This document shows positions 7,306 to 16,888 of a stretch of DNA of 52,839 nt, piece by piece. The notes beneath the pieces are model-generated. The model was not told the origin of the DNA and did no database searches. It saw only the letters and a list, made by a program, of their open reading frames with translations. The position numbers were made by a program, and so were the translations under genes. The DNA is from Sediminibacterium magnilacihabitans (GTDB lineage Bacteria; Bacteroidota; Bacteroidia; Chitinophagales; Chitinophagaceae). The DNA is taken from contig PVEQ01000021.1 of NCBI GenBank assembly GCA_002973575.1, positions 1 through 52,839 of the forward strand, given 5' to 3'. Within the stretch, counting starts at the first letter, position 1. Every line of letters begins with the position of its first letter.

Positions 7306-9123
7306 ATGAAAAAAATATCACTCGCACTCTTATTGCTGATTACATTGAGTAGTTATGGCCAACAAATGCACTATCAAGTGTCTTTCCCGAATGCCGTACA
7401 CCATGAAGCACATATTGAACTAACCGCCAGTCATATTCCTTCCGGCCCTGCCGTTTTCCACATGAGCCGTTCTTCTCCCGGCCGTTATGCCACGCATGAG
7501 TTTGGCAAGAACGTATATGATGTAACGGCACGCGATCGCAATGGCAAGAACCTCATCATAAAGAGAATCGATGGTGATGTATATGAAGTGCCGCAACATG
7601 ATGGCGCTGTTACCATTGCCTATACTTTATACGCCAATTATGCCGATGGTACTTATGCGGGTATCGATCCGGAAAGCATTCACCTGAACATGCCGGCTTG
7701 TTTCATGTGGATGAAGGGACAGGACAATGCGCCCATTAGCATCAGCTTCGATATACCCAAAGAGAACAAAGGAGTAATTGCTACACAACTGTTCCCTGCC
7801 GATGCGCCCAACAATTTTACTGCACCCGGATTGCAATATTTTATGGATTGCCCCACCAAGATCGGCGATTTGCATTTCAGGGAATGGAAAGTGACAAACA
7901 CCAATGGAAAGGTCTATACCATTCGAGTAGCGCTTGAAGCAAATGCCACTGAACAGCAGATCGATGAGCTTGCAGAGAAAACAAAAAAGATCACTGCTGA
8001 AGCAAAAGAAGTTTTTGGTGAATATGCACCGTACGATCACGGCGCTTATACTTTTATCATCAGCGCCAATCCTTATGTTTTTGGCGATGGTATGGAGCAC
8101 CGCAACTCTACGATGATTACCCAAACCATGGGCAGCTTTAACCCCAATTGGTTAACAGGCGTGATCTCACATGAATATTTTCACAACTGGAATGTTGAGC
8201 GCATCCGTCCGAAAACACTGGAGCCTTTCAATTTTGAGAAAAGCAATATGAGCAATGAGTTGTGGTGTGCCGAAGGTTTCACGCAATATTATGGCGAACT
8301 CATATTAGCGCGTGCAGGTCTGCACGATCCCAAGACGCACATCGCAACATTAGCCTCATTTGTGAATGCCAAACAGAACACACCCGGCGCCCGGTATTAT
8401 TCTCCCATACAGGCCAGCAACCACGCGGTTTTCGTAGATGCAGGCGTATCGATAGACAGGACCAATTACCCTAACATGTTCACCACTTATTATTATTATG
8501 GCGCTGCCATCGCGCTGGTGCTCGACCTGGAAATGCAAACAAATTATCACAAAACCATCGACGCATTCATGCAGGCCATGTGGAAGCGTTTTGGCAAAAC
8601 AGAGATCCCTTATACCATTGCTACCATGCAGGAAGCACTGGCATCTGTAACAGATGCAACATTTGCTGCGTCCTTCTTCGATCAATACATCCGCGGGCAT
8701 GAATCTATCGACTATGCAACTCTGCTGGCAAAAGCGGGATACGAATTGAAGAATGCATCGGAAGGAAAAGCGGCTCTCGGTGTGAGTGCACTACCCGATG
8801 GTCAGGGGCGCCTGGTTATTACGAGGAATACCACCAAAGGTACTGCTGCGTATGAAGCCGGACTGGACATCAACGATGAGCTACTCAGTTTCGACGGAAC
8901 CACTGTAAAAACGGTGACCGACATGAATGATTTCCTCCAGCACAAAAAGCCAGATGATGTCATCACTGTTCGCTATAAACATCGCGAACAGGAGAAGAGC
9001 GTTTCTGTTACATTAAAAGAACAGGTTCTTCCTACACTCATCCCCATAGAAGAAAAAGGACAAACTGTTACAGAAAACATGCAGAAGATCCGGGATAGCT
9101 GGTTTAAAACGAAAACACATTGA
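7306..9123 (+). CDS. M61-family metallopeptidase with PDZ domain
   Basis: A secreted 605-residue zinc aminopeptidase-like protein of the M61 (glycyl aminopeptidase) family. It has a signal peptide at residues 1-19 (cleavage at SYG-QQ), an N-terminal beta domain, and a catalytic domain with the zinc site HEYFH at 289-293 and the third ligand Glu323 in AEGFTQYY. The motif NWNVERIRP follows the zinc helix, as in the family. A PDZ domain spans roughly residues 490-570 (YEAGLDINDELLSFDG). It probably acts in the periplasm on peptides. It is transcribed alone; a near-consensus box TATCTCTG lies at 7274-7281, and a small inverted repeat ATCAAC/GTTGAT at 7222-7235 lies further upstream. The chain is intact. 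Confidence 0.92.
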   Translation: MKKISLALLLLITLSSYGQQMHYQVSFPNAVHHEAHIELTASHIPSGPAVFHMSRSSPGRYATHEFGKNVYDVTARDRNGKNLIIKRIDGDVYEVPQHDGAVTIAYTLYANYADGTYAGIDPESIHLNMPACFMWMKGQDNAPISISFDIPKENKGVIATQLFPADAPNNFTAPGLQYFMDCPTKIGDLHFREWKVTNTNGKVYTIRVALEANATEQQIDELAEKTKKITAEAKEVFGEYAPYDHGAYTFIISANPYVFGDGMEHRNSTMITQTMGSFNPNWLTGVISHEYFHNWNVERIRPKTLEPFNFEKSNMSNELWCAEGFTQYYGELILARAGLHDPKTHIATLASFVNAKQNTPGARYYSPIQASNHAVFVDAGVSIDRTNYPNMFTTYYYYGAAIALVLDLEMQTNYHKTIDAFMQAMWKRFGKTEIPYTIATMQEALASVTDATFAASFFDQYIRGHESIDYATLLAKAGYELKNASEGKAALGVSALPDGQGRLVITRNTTKGTAAYEAGLDINDELLSFDGTTVKTVTDMNDFLQHKKPDDVITVRYKHREQEKSVSVTLKEQVLPTLIPIEEKGQTVTENMQKIRDSWFKTKTH

Positions 9124-9132
9124 GCAATTCAA

Positions 9133-10347
9133 TCAATGCTCCCGCTTTAAAACGATATAAGACCATATAGCGCTGCCCATCATGAATACAGCGCCTAGTA
9201 AGAAAGCGGCGCCGGGAAAATAAACCGGTGCAGCCGGTGCTGTGAAATGCGCAAAAAGATTGGTCATCATAGGCGGACCAACAATGGCCGTAGCGCTCAT
9301 GATACTGGTGAGTGCACCCTGTAATTCGCCCTGTTCATTGGGTGGCACGTGACCCGATATAATGGCCTGCAATGCCGGGCCGGCAATACCGCCCAGGCAA
9401 TAAGGTACCAGGAACACGAACATCATCCAGCTTTGCGAAGCAAAAGCAAACAGCAGGAGTCCCAGTGCGTAAAGTCCTAATCCCATATAAATACTTCTCT
9501 CATTTCCCAGTTTGGGATTAATGAAACGAACAAGTCCCCCTTGCACTACCCCCACCAACAATCCCACCATACCCAATGATATCCCGATCATTTTAGGACT
9601 CCAGTGAAATTTTTCTATGTTGAAAAAACTCCAATTGCTTTGTACGGCATGAGAAGCCAGGTAAACCAATGCAAGTGATGACACCAGGCCGGCTACTGCC
9701 GGATATTTTTTCAACTGCAACAAAGAACCCAACGGGTTGGCTCTTTTCCAGTCAAAGGATCTCCGGTGTTCGATAGCCAATGATTCGGGTAATACAAAAT
9801 AGCCATAGCAGAAATTGAGCAGCGCCAGTCCGGCTGCCACCAGGAAGGGCACCCTTGGTCCCAGTTCCCCCAACAAACCACCTAATAGGGGTCCTAATAT
9901 AAAGCCCAGTCCGAATGCAGCTCCGATCATCCCAAAATTCTGCGCCCTGTTTTCCGCGGTACTGATATCGGCTATATAAGCCGAAGCCGTAGTAAAGCTG
10001 GCGCCCGTAATGCCTGCAATGATACGGCCAACAAAAAGCCAGCCGATGGTAGGTGCAAAAGAAAGAAAGAGGTAATCGATCCCAAATCCCAGCAGTGAAG
10101 AAAGCAGCACGGGCCTGCGGCCGAATTTATCACTCAGGTTACCCAGTACCGGGGCGAAAAGAAATTGCATGATGGCATAGGCAAAAGTGAGCCATCCGCC
10201 ATATTGGGATGCCTTACTGATCTCGCTGGTGTGCAATAACTGTTCAATCAGTTTGGGCATTACGGGAATGATCAGGCCCAGTCCTGTTATGTCGATTAAA
10301 AGAGTAATAAAAATGAAACCGATTGCTGCTTTGCGGGGGTTTGCCAT
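9133..10347 (-). CDS. MFS transporter, TetA-like (TCR/Tet family)
   Basis: A 404-residue inner-membrane protein with about 12 hydrophobic segments. The motif-A sequence GNLSDKFGRRPVLL between TM2 and TM3 is typical of drug:H+ antiporters, and the chain resembles the TCR/Tet group (opening MANPRKAAIGFIFITLLIDITGLGLI). It probably exports a small hydrophobic compound by proton exchange; resistance to any given drug cannot be claimed, because such homologues are common housekeeping efflux proteins. The start is the ATG at 10347; the longer open frame runs back into the terminator of the upstream gene and is not coding. It is convergent with the M61 peptidase, leaving 9 bp between stops. Confidence 0.88.
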   Translation of the reverse strand: MANPRKAAIGFIFITLLIDITGLGLIIPVMPKLIEQLLHTSEISKASQYGGWLTFAYAIMQFLFAPVLGNLSDKFGRRPVLLSSLLGFGIDYLFLSFAPTIGWLFVGRIIAGITGASFTTASAYIADISTAENRAQNFGMIGAAFGLGFILGPLLGGLLGELGPRVPFLVAAGLALLNFCYGYFVLPESLAIEHRRSFDWKRANPLGSLLQLKKYPAVAGLVSSLALVYLASHAVQSNWSFFNIEKFHWSPKMIGISLGMVGLLVGVVQGGLVRFINPKLGNERSIYMGLGLYALGLLLFAFASQSWMMFVFLVPYCLGGIAGPALQAIISGHVPPNEQGELQGALTSIMSATAIVGPPMMTNLFAHFTAPAAPVYFPGAAFLLGAVFMMGSAIWSYIVLKREH

Positions 10348-10411
10348 ATACCTGGTGTTGGAAGAAGTGAAGGATGCCGCAAAATTGCTGCATTTCGTGA
10401 AAGTACACAAA

Positions 10412-10443
10412 CAAAAAAAGGGGGGCACCTGATGGCGCCTCCC
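10412..10443 (-). terminator. Terminator of the DUF4382 gene
   Basis: On the minus strand a GC-rich stem (GGGAGGCGCC with GGTGCCCCCC, loop ATCA, one mismatch and a G-U pair) is followed by seven T residues. It lies 30 bp past the DUF4382 stop and just upstream of the MFS gene, so the two are separate units. Confidence 0.8.
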
Positions 10444-10473
10444 TTACTTATCCGTAACAAACCCTTACGTATT

Positions 10474-11358
10474 TTATTTATGCAGTGCAATGGTACCTAC
10501 CGAAGTATTGTTCGGTGCGGCTATGCTGATATTTGTCAGCGTAGTATCCTTGTAACCATTGGATGCATTCACAAAGAGCGAATAAGAACCGTCTTTCAAT
10601 CCACGCATTTTGAAATAACCTTCCCTGTTGGGCAGCGCATAGGCTGTATCTTTTCCATTGAACAGGGTCAGTACAGGCTGTGCTTCCATCGGTGTTACCC
10701 TGCCTGAAAGGCTTGCAGTGGTACGTGTAACAAAGAAGCGGAAATGCGGACGGAGATAGAACTCATTGTTGTAACCTTGGTAAACAGAGCGGTTTACATC
10801 AAAATCCAACCATAAGCGAACCTTACCAGACATAAATTCTTCAGGCTCATCACCCCTCAATTTGATCAGCACATATCCAGGAAAATTGCTGGGTAAAAGC
10901 AATGGGTAAGTAATATGGTTTTTCACCAGTGAATTATGGGTACCTATTTCAATCTTCAGGAGGCGGATAGCACCTTTGGGTATGTTGGTAGAAGCCAATA
11001 CCGTATCCAATCCATTCCTCAGGTGAAGGATATCATATATTCCGGCAGAAATATTCAGGTTTTGCCATACCAGGGAAGAATCTTTGGCCCGGGGGTTGCG
11101 TCCTTCACGGTCGCCTACATCATCCCAGTCGTCGTCGTCGTGCATGCGGGTATTCCTGCTGGTATCTACCAGTACTTTCACTGATTTGATATCCACCAGT
11201 ACACTGTCGAAAAATCCCGGACCATCGGTCAGGTATAGTGTAAGATTTTGCTGACTACCGGCTGGTGCCTGCGCCGAATCGGACTTTTTACAAGCCGTTA
11301 CCGTAATTGCAGCAGCAATAGCCATAAGGGCTCCGTAGAGGAAATGTTTAGCTTTCAT
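10474..11358 (-). CDS. DUF4382 lipoprotein
   Basis: A 294-residue exported lipoprotein. The lipobox is VTAC with Cys23 as the acylated residue, followed by KKSDS. Residues about 38-200 match the DUF4382 pattern, opening with LTLYLTDGPGFFDSVLVDIKSV and containing a long Asp-rich stretch (HDDDDWDD). From about 213 a small carboxypeptidase-regulatory-like beta domain follows (SGRVTPMEAQPV through GYFKMRGLKDGSYSLFV). Function is unknown; the two beta-rich domains suggest a surface or periplasmic binding protein. It is a single gene with its own terminator and no metabolic neighbours that hint at a role. Confidence 0.82.
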   Translation of the reverse strand: MKAKHFLYGALMAIAAAITVTACKKSDSAQAPAGSQQNLTLYLTDGPGFFDSVLVDIKSVKVLVDTSRNTRMHDDDDWDDVGDREGRNPRAKDSSLVWQNLNISAGIYDILHLRNGLDTVLASTNIPKGAIRLLKIEIGTHNSLVKNHITYPLLLPSNFPGYVLIKLRGDEPEEFMSGKVRLWLDFDVNRSVYQGYNNEFYLRPHFRFFVTRTTASLSGRVTPMEAQPVLTLFNGKDTAYALPNREGYFKMRGLKDGSYSLFVNASNGYKDTTLTNISIAAPNNTSVGTIALHK

Positions 11359-11468
11359 AATTGGTTTTTTTAGAGTAGCATTACGCCATCCAGGAAATTG
11401 GTTTTAATATATAATAACCGCTAGGCGGTACAGGATTCAGAACACTCCGCAAAGGATTGGCCAAAAAC

Positions 11469-11502
11469 ATGTTAAAGCGTAGGATTAAGCGCATTTTAAC
11501 AT
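11469..11502. repeat. Inverted repeat in the DUF4382 / YdeI-like intergenic region
   Basis: ATGTTAAA (11469-11476) pairs with TTTAACAT (11495-11502), with additional GCG/CGC pairing inside. It lies in the 259-bp space between the DUF4382 start (11358) and the YdeI-like stop (11618), where no gene is seen. It could be an operator or a weak terminator; it lacks a T-run. Confidence 0.3.
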
Positions 11503-11617
11503 TTATTTTAAAGTTCTGTATCTGGCTGACCTTCATCATTTATCGTTGTTTGATGAAAAAGATACCCTTGCTTTCCATCGTGTTGCCTTGGGTTCAAAAT
11601 ATTTTTCGCATTTGCTG

Positions 11618-12130
11618 CTAACCTTCCCTTTCTTTTTTCTGTTCCTGGAACATTTCTGCAAAACCATATCCTTTCAGCAATGCATTGATCACCATAACCA
11701 TGCGCTTGGCCCTGGCGGCCTCGCCCTTCACCCCGCCCATCCATTTGATGAAATAATTACGGTGTGAAAGTTTCAGGGCATCAAAAGCTTTCTTTGCTTT
11801 GGGCTCATCATCGAGGCATTCCATAAAACCCGGCGGTAATTCCAGCGGCGCCTGATCGATCTGCAACTGCACTTTTACCATGGCGCCTTTCTTTTTATGG
11901 ATGGCTCTGCGCATCGCAGCATTCAAAGGCATGATGAACTCGCCCCCGCCCATGGGCAGGATCGCAACACTTTTAATAGGATGCGCGTCGAGCTTGCCTT
12001 TAACCCTGTATGACTTGCGCACACCGGGATTCATTTGCTCAGCCACATCTGCCGGCACAACAATATAGGTCCACCCGGTTTTTTCGCCCTGCGCCGCAAA
12101 TTGCGCGATTGTTGCAGTAAACTGAACCAT
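11618..12130 (-). CDS. YdeI/OmpD-associated-like protein with DUF1905 domain
   Basis: A 170-residue cytosolic protein with two parts. Residues 1-90 form a DUF1905-like beta domain (VQFTATIAQF, then YIVVPADVAEQM and VKGKLDAHPIKSVAILPMGGGEFIMPLN). Residues about 100-160 form the YdeI/OmdA helical region (LDDEPKAKKAFDALKLSHRNYFIKWMGG...EAARAKRM). OmdA-like proteins have been linked to bacteriocin protection in a few bacteria, but the biochemical role is not settled. It starts 16 bp after the clpB region ends, on the same strand, so it may be the distal gene of a clpB transcript, although a separate promoter cannot be excluded. Confidence 0.82.
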   Translation of the reverse strand: MVQFTATIAQFAAQGEKTGWTYIVVPADVAEQMNPGVRKSYRVKGKLDAHPIKSVAILPMGGGEFIMPLNAAMRRAIHKKKGAMVKVQLQIDQAPLELPPGFMECLDDEPKAKKAFDALKLSHRNYFIKWMGGVKGEAARAKRMVMVINALLKGYGFAEMFQEQKKEREG

Positions 12131-12146
12131 CTATTAAAGATACATA

Positions 12147-14762
12147 TTAAGCCTCATGCACTTCTTCATTCCGGAATACCACTACTCCATCAAATGCATC
12201 TACCAGTACCCGTTTATTTTTATCCACTTCACCGGCCAGTATTTTTTTACTGAGCGCATTGGTGATCTGTTTTTGTATCAGTCTTTTCAATGGCCTCGCA
12301 CCAAATTGAGGATCGTACCCTTGTTCGGCCAGGAACTCCAGTAAATAGTCGCTGAAATCCAGTTCAATTCCATTGGCGGCTACCAGTTTGCGTAAGCCAT
12401 CCAGCTGGATGCGCACAATATCCATGATCTGTTTTTTCAACAACGGGCGGAACATGATGATCTCGTCTACCCGGTTCAGGAATTCAGGACGTATGGTTTG
12501 CCGCAGCAGGTTCATGACTTCAACCTTCGCTTTATCGGTAGCTTCTTCTACATTTTTTTCGTCTACATCATCGAAGGCATTCTGTATCAACTGGCTGCCG
12601 ATATTGCTGGTCATGATGACGATGGTGTTCTTGAAATTCACCACGCGGCCTTTGTTATCGGTAAGTCTTCCATCGTCGAGCACCTGCAGTAATATGTTCC
12701 ATACATCGGGGTGTGCTTTTTCTATCTCATCCAGCAATACCACGCTATACGGTTTGCGTCTCACGGCTTCTGTCAACTGTCCGCCTTCATCATATCCCAC
12801 ATAACCGGGAGGGGCGCCCACCAGTCTCGACACCGTATGTTTCTCCTGGTACTCACTCATGTCGATACGGGTCATCATGCTTTCATCATCGAACAGGTAT
12901 TCCGCCAAAGCTTTGGCCAACTCTGTTTTACCCACGCCGGTGGTGCCCAGGAAGATGAAAGAACCAATCGGTTTTTTCGGATCCTGTAATCCGGCGCGGC
13001 TCCTTCGGATGGCATCGGCTACCGCACTGATGGCCTCATCCTGCCCAACTACCCTTTGATGCAGTTCATCTTCCAGCAGCAATAATTTTTCCCTTTCTCC
13101 CTGCAGCATTTTAGCAACAGGTATACCGGTTGCTTTGGCCACGGTTTCTGCAATATCTTCCGCATCTACTTCTTCCTTCATCAATCGCCTGTTGGTTTCG
13201 CCAAGCTGGTTCAATTGATCGGTGAATGTTGCGATTTGTTTTTCCTGCTCTTTGATCTTGCCATACCGTATCTCGGCTACTTTGCCATAATCGCCATTGC
13301 GTTCGGCTTGTTCTGCTTCCAGCTTCAGGCTCTCGATCGTAGCTTTCGCACTCTGTATCTTCTCCACTACTTCTTTTTCTTCGCGCCATTTGGCTTTGAG
13401 TGTATCTCTTCCCACGCTCAGGTTACTGATCTCTATATTGAGGTCTTTCAGTTTTTCTTCATCATTCTCACGCTTGATGGCTTCCCGTTCAATTTCCAAC
13501 TGCCGTATCTGGCGTTCCAGCGTATCCAGTTCTTCCGGCATTGAATTCATTTCCAGACGCAACTTGGCGGCGCTTTCATCAATCAAATCAATCGCTTTAT
13601 CGGGCAGGAAGCGGTCTGTGATATACCGGTTCGATAATTCCACTGCGGCAATGATCGCTTCGTCTTTGATACGCACATGGTGGTGTGTTTCATAGCGGTC
13701 TTTGAGTCCGCGTAATATAGAGATCGCATCTTCTACACTCGGTTCATCGATCATCACTTTCTGGAAACGGCGTTCGAGCGCCTTGTCTTTCTCAAAATAT
13801 TTCTGGTATTCACTCAACGTGGTGGCGCCGATCGCACGCAGTTCACCTCTCGCCAGTGCCGGCTTAAGAATATTGGCCGCATCCATGGCGCCCTCACCGC
13901 CACCTGCACCTACCAGGGTATGTATTTCATCAATGAATAAAATGATCTCACCACCGCTCTCCGATACTTCTTTCACAACACCCTTCAAACGTTCTTCAAA
14001 TTCGCCCTTGTATTTGGCGCCGGCGATCAATTGTCCCATATCGAGGCCAAAAATAATTTTGCTTCTCAGGTTCTCGGGCACGTCGCCATTTACAATACGC
14101 ATGGCCAATCCTTCGGCAATAGCCGTTTTACCTACACCCGGCTCACCCACCAATATGGGGTTATTCTTGCTCCTGCGTGAAAGAATATGCAAAGTCCGGC
14201 GGATCTCTTCGTCCCTGCCTATCACAGGATCGAGTTTACCGTCTCTTGCCAGTTCATTCAGGTTCTTGGCATATTTACTCAGTGAATTGAATTGCGTTTC
14301 CTGTGTTTGCGATTTGATGGTATCGCCTTTGCGCAGGTCTTTGATGGCCGTAATGAGTCCTTTTTCTGTAAGGCCCGCCGCTTTCAGCGTTTTAGCTGCG
14401 GCATCGCTTCCTTTCAGCAATCCCAACAGCAAGTGTTCCGGACTCACAAATTCATCATTGAATTCTTTGAGCGCGGCATTGGCTTTCAGTAAAGCGGTGT
14501 TCAGGTCGCGGCTGATGTTTTGAGCGGCTTCTCCGTTGGATGATCTGGGCAATTTGCTGATGTCCTCATCTACTTTTGTTTCGGTGAAACCGGTATTCAC
14601 GTTGTTACGTTTCAATAAAAAAGCAACAGGACTATCCTTATCGGCAAGCAATGCTTTTAACAGGTGATCGGTTTCAATAACAGGGTTGCCATTGTTGAAT
14701 GCCACCTGTTGTGCTGCCTGGATGGTTTCCTGGGCTTTAATGGTATAATTATTCAGGTTCAT
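12147..14762 (-). CDS. clpB: ATP-dependent disaggregase ClpB
   Basis: An 871-residue AAA+ unfoldase that, with DnaK-DnaJ-GrpE, threads proteins out of aggregates after heat stress. Domains in order: Clp N domain (1-145), NBD1 with Walker A GEPGVGKT (206-213) and Walker B LFIDEIH, a coiled-coil M domain (about 400-530, Glu/Lys-rich, the ClpB hallmark), NBD2 with GTTGVGKT and [11 protein letters not shown], and the C-terminal D2 small domain. The length is normal. The start ATG gives [12 protein letters not shown], the expected N-terminus. No CIRCE or sigma-32-type site is seen upstream. The partner genes grpE and dnaJ lie about 29 kb away in this same window. Confidence 0.98.
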   Translation of the reverse strand: MNLNNYTIKAQETIQAAQQVAFNNGNPVIETDHLLKALLADKDSPVAFLLKRNNVNTGFTETKVDEDISKLPRSSNGEAAQNISRDLNTALLKANAALKEFNDEFVSPEHLLLGLLKGSDAAAKTLKAAGLTEKGLITAIKDLRKGDTIKSQTQETQFNSLSKYAKNLNELARDGKLDPVIGRDEEIRRTLHILSRRSKNNPILVGEPGVGKTAIAEGLAMRIVNGDVPENLRSKIIFGLDMGQLIAGAKYKGEFEERLKGVVKEVSESGGEIILFIDEIHTLVGAGGGEGAMDAANILKPALARGELRAIGATTLSEYQKYFEKDKALERRFQKVMIDEPSVEDAISILRGLKDRYETHHHVRIKDEAIIAAVELSNRYITDRFLPDKAIDLIDESAAKLRLEMNSMPEELDTLERQIRQLEIEREAIKRENDEEKLKDLNIEISNLSVGRDTLKAKWREEKEVVEKIQSAKATIESLKLEAEQAERNGDYGKVAEIRYGKIKEQEKQIATFTDQLNQLGETNRRLMKEEVDAEDIAETVAKATGIPVAKMLQGEREKLLLLEDELHQRVVGQDEAISAVADAIRRSRAGLQDPKKPIGSFIFLGTTGVGKTELAKALAEYLFDDESMMTRIDMSEYQEKHTVSRLVGAPPGYVGYDEGGQLTEAVRRKPYSVVLLDEIEKAHPDVWNILLQVLDDGRLTDNKGRVVNFKNTIVIMTSNIGSQLIQNAFDDVDEKNVEEATDKAKVEVMNLLRQTIRPEFLNRVDEIIMFRPLLKKQIMDIVRIQLDGLRKLVAANGIELDFSDYLLEFLAEQGYDPQFGARPLKRLIQKQITNALSKKILAGEVDKNKRVLVDAFDGVVVFRNEEVHEA

Positions 14763-14866
14763 ATCGTATTTACTTGAGTTTGTTATGTGGGTTTGAAGTC
14801 CTAATTTGTCTGCAAAAACTATTCTAAACCATATTTATGCTTTCGATACCTAAATTTCCGGAAAAT

Positions 14867-15922
14867 ATGTCTGAAAAACACCGTTCCCCCTGCATGAAAG
14901 TCAGCCTGGTATGCATTTTCATGCTATTCTTTCAGTTGGCACAATCCCAGTACGATTTCAGTGAGCTGGATAAAAAAATGGAGGCTGCCAGGCGGGAATT
15001 GGGTGGTCATGCTGTGGCCATGATCTATAAAGACGGAAAGGTCATTTACCAGAAATCGATGGGTGAAGAATTCAACCCCAAAACACAGGCGCCTGTTGCC
15101 AGTTGCAGTAAATGGCTCACGGCTGCATTGGTAATGACTTTTGTAGACGAAGGCAAACTATCGCTCGACGACCCTATTGGCAAATACCTGCCCTTTTTCA
15201 CCAAATACAACAAAGGATATATTACCATACGCCAGTGCCTGGCACATTTAACCGGTATTGAATCGGATGCAGGCCGGCCGTTGAAAGCCATCTTCGACCG
15301 TAAGAAATACAAATCACTGGAAGAAGAAGTGAATGATTTTGCTGCTAAAAAAGAGATCGCTTCCAACCCGGGATTGGCATTCAGCTACAGCGGCATCGGG
15401 TTGAATATTGCAGGAAGGGTATTGGAAGTTCTTACACGCCGGGGTTTTGAACAACTGATGCAGGAACGCATCACGAGGCCGCTGATGATGCGCAATACTT
15501 CTTTTTCCAGCTTCGCTGCGGTAAACCCATCCGGCGGGGCTGTTTCCACTGCCAGCGATTACATGAATTTCCTGGCCATGATCCTGAACAAAGGCGTCTT
15601 CAATGGCAAGCGCATATTGAGTGAGAAAGCCATTAACGATATGCAAACGGCACAGACTACTCCTTCCATGATCCGCTATGCGCCGAAAGCTGCGCAGGGA
15701 TATAATTACGGATTGGGCGAATGGATATTGGCTACAGACGAAAACGGTAAAACAACAGCAGTGGCGAGCCCTGGTTTATTCGGCACCTGGCCCATGATAG
15801 ATAACTGCCGGGGTTATGCCTGTATATTTTTCACCAAAGGATTATTGGGAGAAGAAAAGCGCGATCTCTATATGGACATGAAAAAGTCTATCGACGCACA
15901 AATCGCTTCTGTCTGCAAATAA
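14867..15922 (+). CDS. Secreted serine hydrolase (class C beta-lactamase fold)
   Basis: A secreted or periplasmic beta-lactamase/transpeptidase-like hydrolase. The nucleophile motif SxxK appears as SCSK in VASCSKWLTAALV, followed by the YSG motif (AFSYSGIGLNIAGRVLE) that holds the catalytic Tyr. Family members are esterases, D-aminopeptidases or peptidoglycan hydrolases; true beta-lactamase activity should not be assumed. A hydrophobic signal (KVSLVCIFMLFFQLAQSQ) precedes the domain. Three in-frame ATGs are possible, at 14837, 14867 and 14894. The middle one gives a basic N-region before the signal and is used here; 14894 is equally plausible. It is divergent from clpB and 15 bp upstream of queG, probably co-transcribed with it. 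Confidence 0.85.
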   Translation: MSEKHRSPCMKVSLVCIFMLFFQLAQSQYDFSELDKKMEAARRELGGHAVAMIYKDGKVIYQKSMGEEFNPKTQAPVASCSKWLTAALVMTFVDEGKLSLDDPIGKYLPFFTKYNKGYITIRQCLAHLTGIESDAGRPLKAIFDRKKYKSLEEEVNDFAAKKEIASNPGLAFSYSGIGLNIAGRVLEVLTRRGFEQLMQERITRPLMMRNTSFSSFAAVNPSGGAVSTASDYMNFLAMILNKGVFNGKRILSEKAINDMQTAQTTPSMIRYAPKAAQGYNYGLGEWILATDENGKTTAVASPGLFGTWPMIDNCRGYACIFFTKGLLGEEKRDLYMDMKKSIDAQIASVCK

Positions 15923-15937
15923 GAGATTGAGCTTACC

Positions 15938-16888
15938 TTGCATAAAATCTGTTACTTGAGCAGGATTGAAGCATATTCTCACACAGTTAAATCGGTTGCC
16001 CGTCAACTGGGTTTCGACTATTGTGGTATTGCCAAGGCCGAGAAACTCAACGATGACGCAAAGCGGTTGGAGCAATGGCTTCACCAGGGTATGCACGGCA
16101 GCATGCAATACATGGAAAATCATTTCGACATGCGAACCGATCCTTCCTTGCTGGTTCCTGGCGCCAGGTCGGTGATCACGCTGTTAAAAAATTATTACCC
16201 ATCGCAGCAACAATCTGCGCATACACCGCATATATCCAAATATGCGTTCGGGAAAGATTACCACGAAGTGATCAGGGCTCAACTGAAAGAATTATTACAA
16301 GCCCTCAATGAAAAGATCGGAGAAATACATGGACGTGGATTTGTAGATTCAGCGCCGGTGCTGGAAAGAAGCTGGGCTACGAAGAGTGGTGCAGGATGGA
16401 TAGGAAAAAACGGCAACCTTATCACAAAGCACAGCGGCTCATTTTATTTTATTGCCACACTGATCGTAGACATAACACTGGATTACGACGATCCTTTTGC
16501 AAAAGATTATTGCGGTTCATGCAGCAGATGCATCGATGCATGTCCTACCGGGGCTATCGAAGACAATAAAGTAATCAATGGAAGCAAGTGTATCAGCTAT
16601 TATACCATTGAACTGAAAGACGCGCTCCTGCCGGAACAGATGAAAGACCAATTCAAAGACTGGATGTTCGGTTGCGATATCTGCCAGGATGTATGCCCCT
16701 GGAACCGGTTCAGCAAACCACACCACGAGATCAACTTCACACCCATTCCCGAAATACTCAACCTGAGCACAAAGCAATGGGAAGAAATGACGGAAGAAAG
16801 TTTCAAAAACATCTTCCGTCATTCGCCGCTCAAGCGAACAAAATTCAGCGGTATTCAACGCAACCTGCGTTTCATTACCAGAGCTTGA
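15938..16888 (+). CDS. queG: Epoxyqueuosine reductase QueG
   Basis: Catalyses the last step of queuosine tRNA modification, reducing epoxyqueuosine to queuosine with cobalamin and two [4Fe-4S] clusters. The N-terminal cobalamin-binding half is recognisable (GFDYCGIAKAEKL; VPGARSVITLLKNYYP; WAGKNGN-like GWIGKNGNLI). The ferredoxin-like cluster cysteines are CGSCSRCIDACP, with the second set in KCISYYTIE and GCDICQDVCPWN. At 316 residues it is the normal short form without the HEAT-repeat tail. No ATG is available at the conserved N-terminus; the candidates are TTG at 15938 or TTG at 15956. It follows the serine hydrolase by 15 bp and overlaps the convergent outer-membrane-like gene by 14 bp. 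Confidence 0.93.
   Translation: MHKICYLSRIEAYSHTVKSVARQLGFDYCGIAKAEKLNDDAKRLEQWLHQGMHGSMQYMENHFDMRTDPSLLVPGARSVITLLKNYYPSQQQSAHTPHISKYAFGKDYHEVIRAQLKELLQALNEKIGEIHGRGFVDSAPVLERSWATKSGAGWIGKNGNLITKHSGSFYFIATLIVDITLDYDDPFAKDYCGSCSRCIDACPTGAIEDNKVINGSKCISYYTIELKDALLPEQMKDQFKDWMFGCDICQDVCPWNRFSKPHHEINFTPIPEILNLSTKQWEEMTEESFKNIFRHSPLKRTKFSGIQRNLRFITRA

Noticed and set aside
9124..9145. Terminator hairpin GAGCA/TGCTC between the M61 peptidase and MFS genes
   Set aside because: Only a 5-bp stem without a T-run; too weak to report.
9133..10347. Tetracycline resistance determinant
   Set aside because: The TetA-like motif marks a broad MFS group. Context is housekeeping with no mobile element, so calling it resistance is unsupported.
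13702..14523. 273-codon plus-strand frame opposite clpB
   Set aside because: Entirely inside clpB, Ser/Leu-rich and without family motifs; a shadow of ClpB.
14867..15922. Class C beta-lactamase (ampC)
   Set aside because: Fold and SxxK fit, but the usual KTG motif is not clear and many secreted esterases and D-peptidases share the pattern; only serine hydrolase is claimed.
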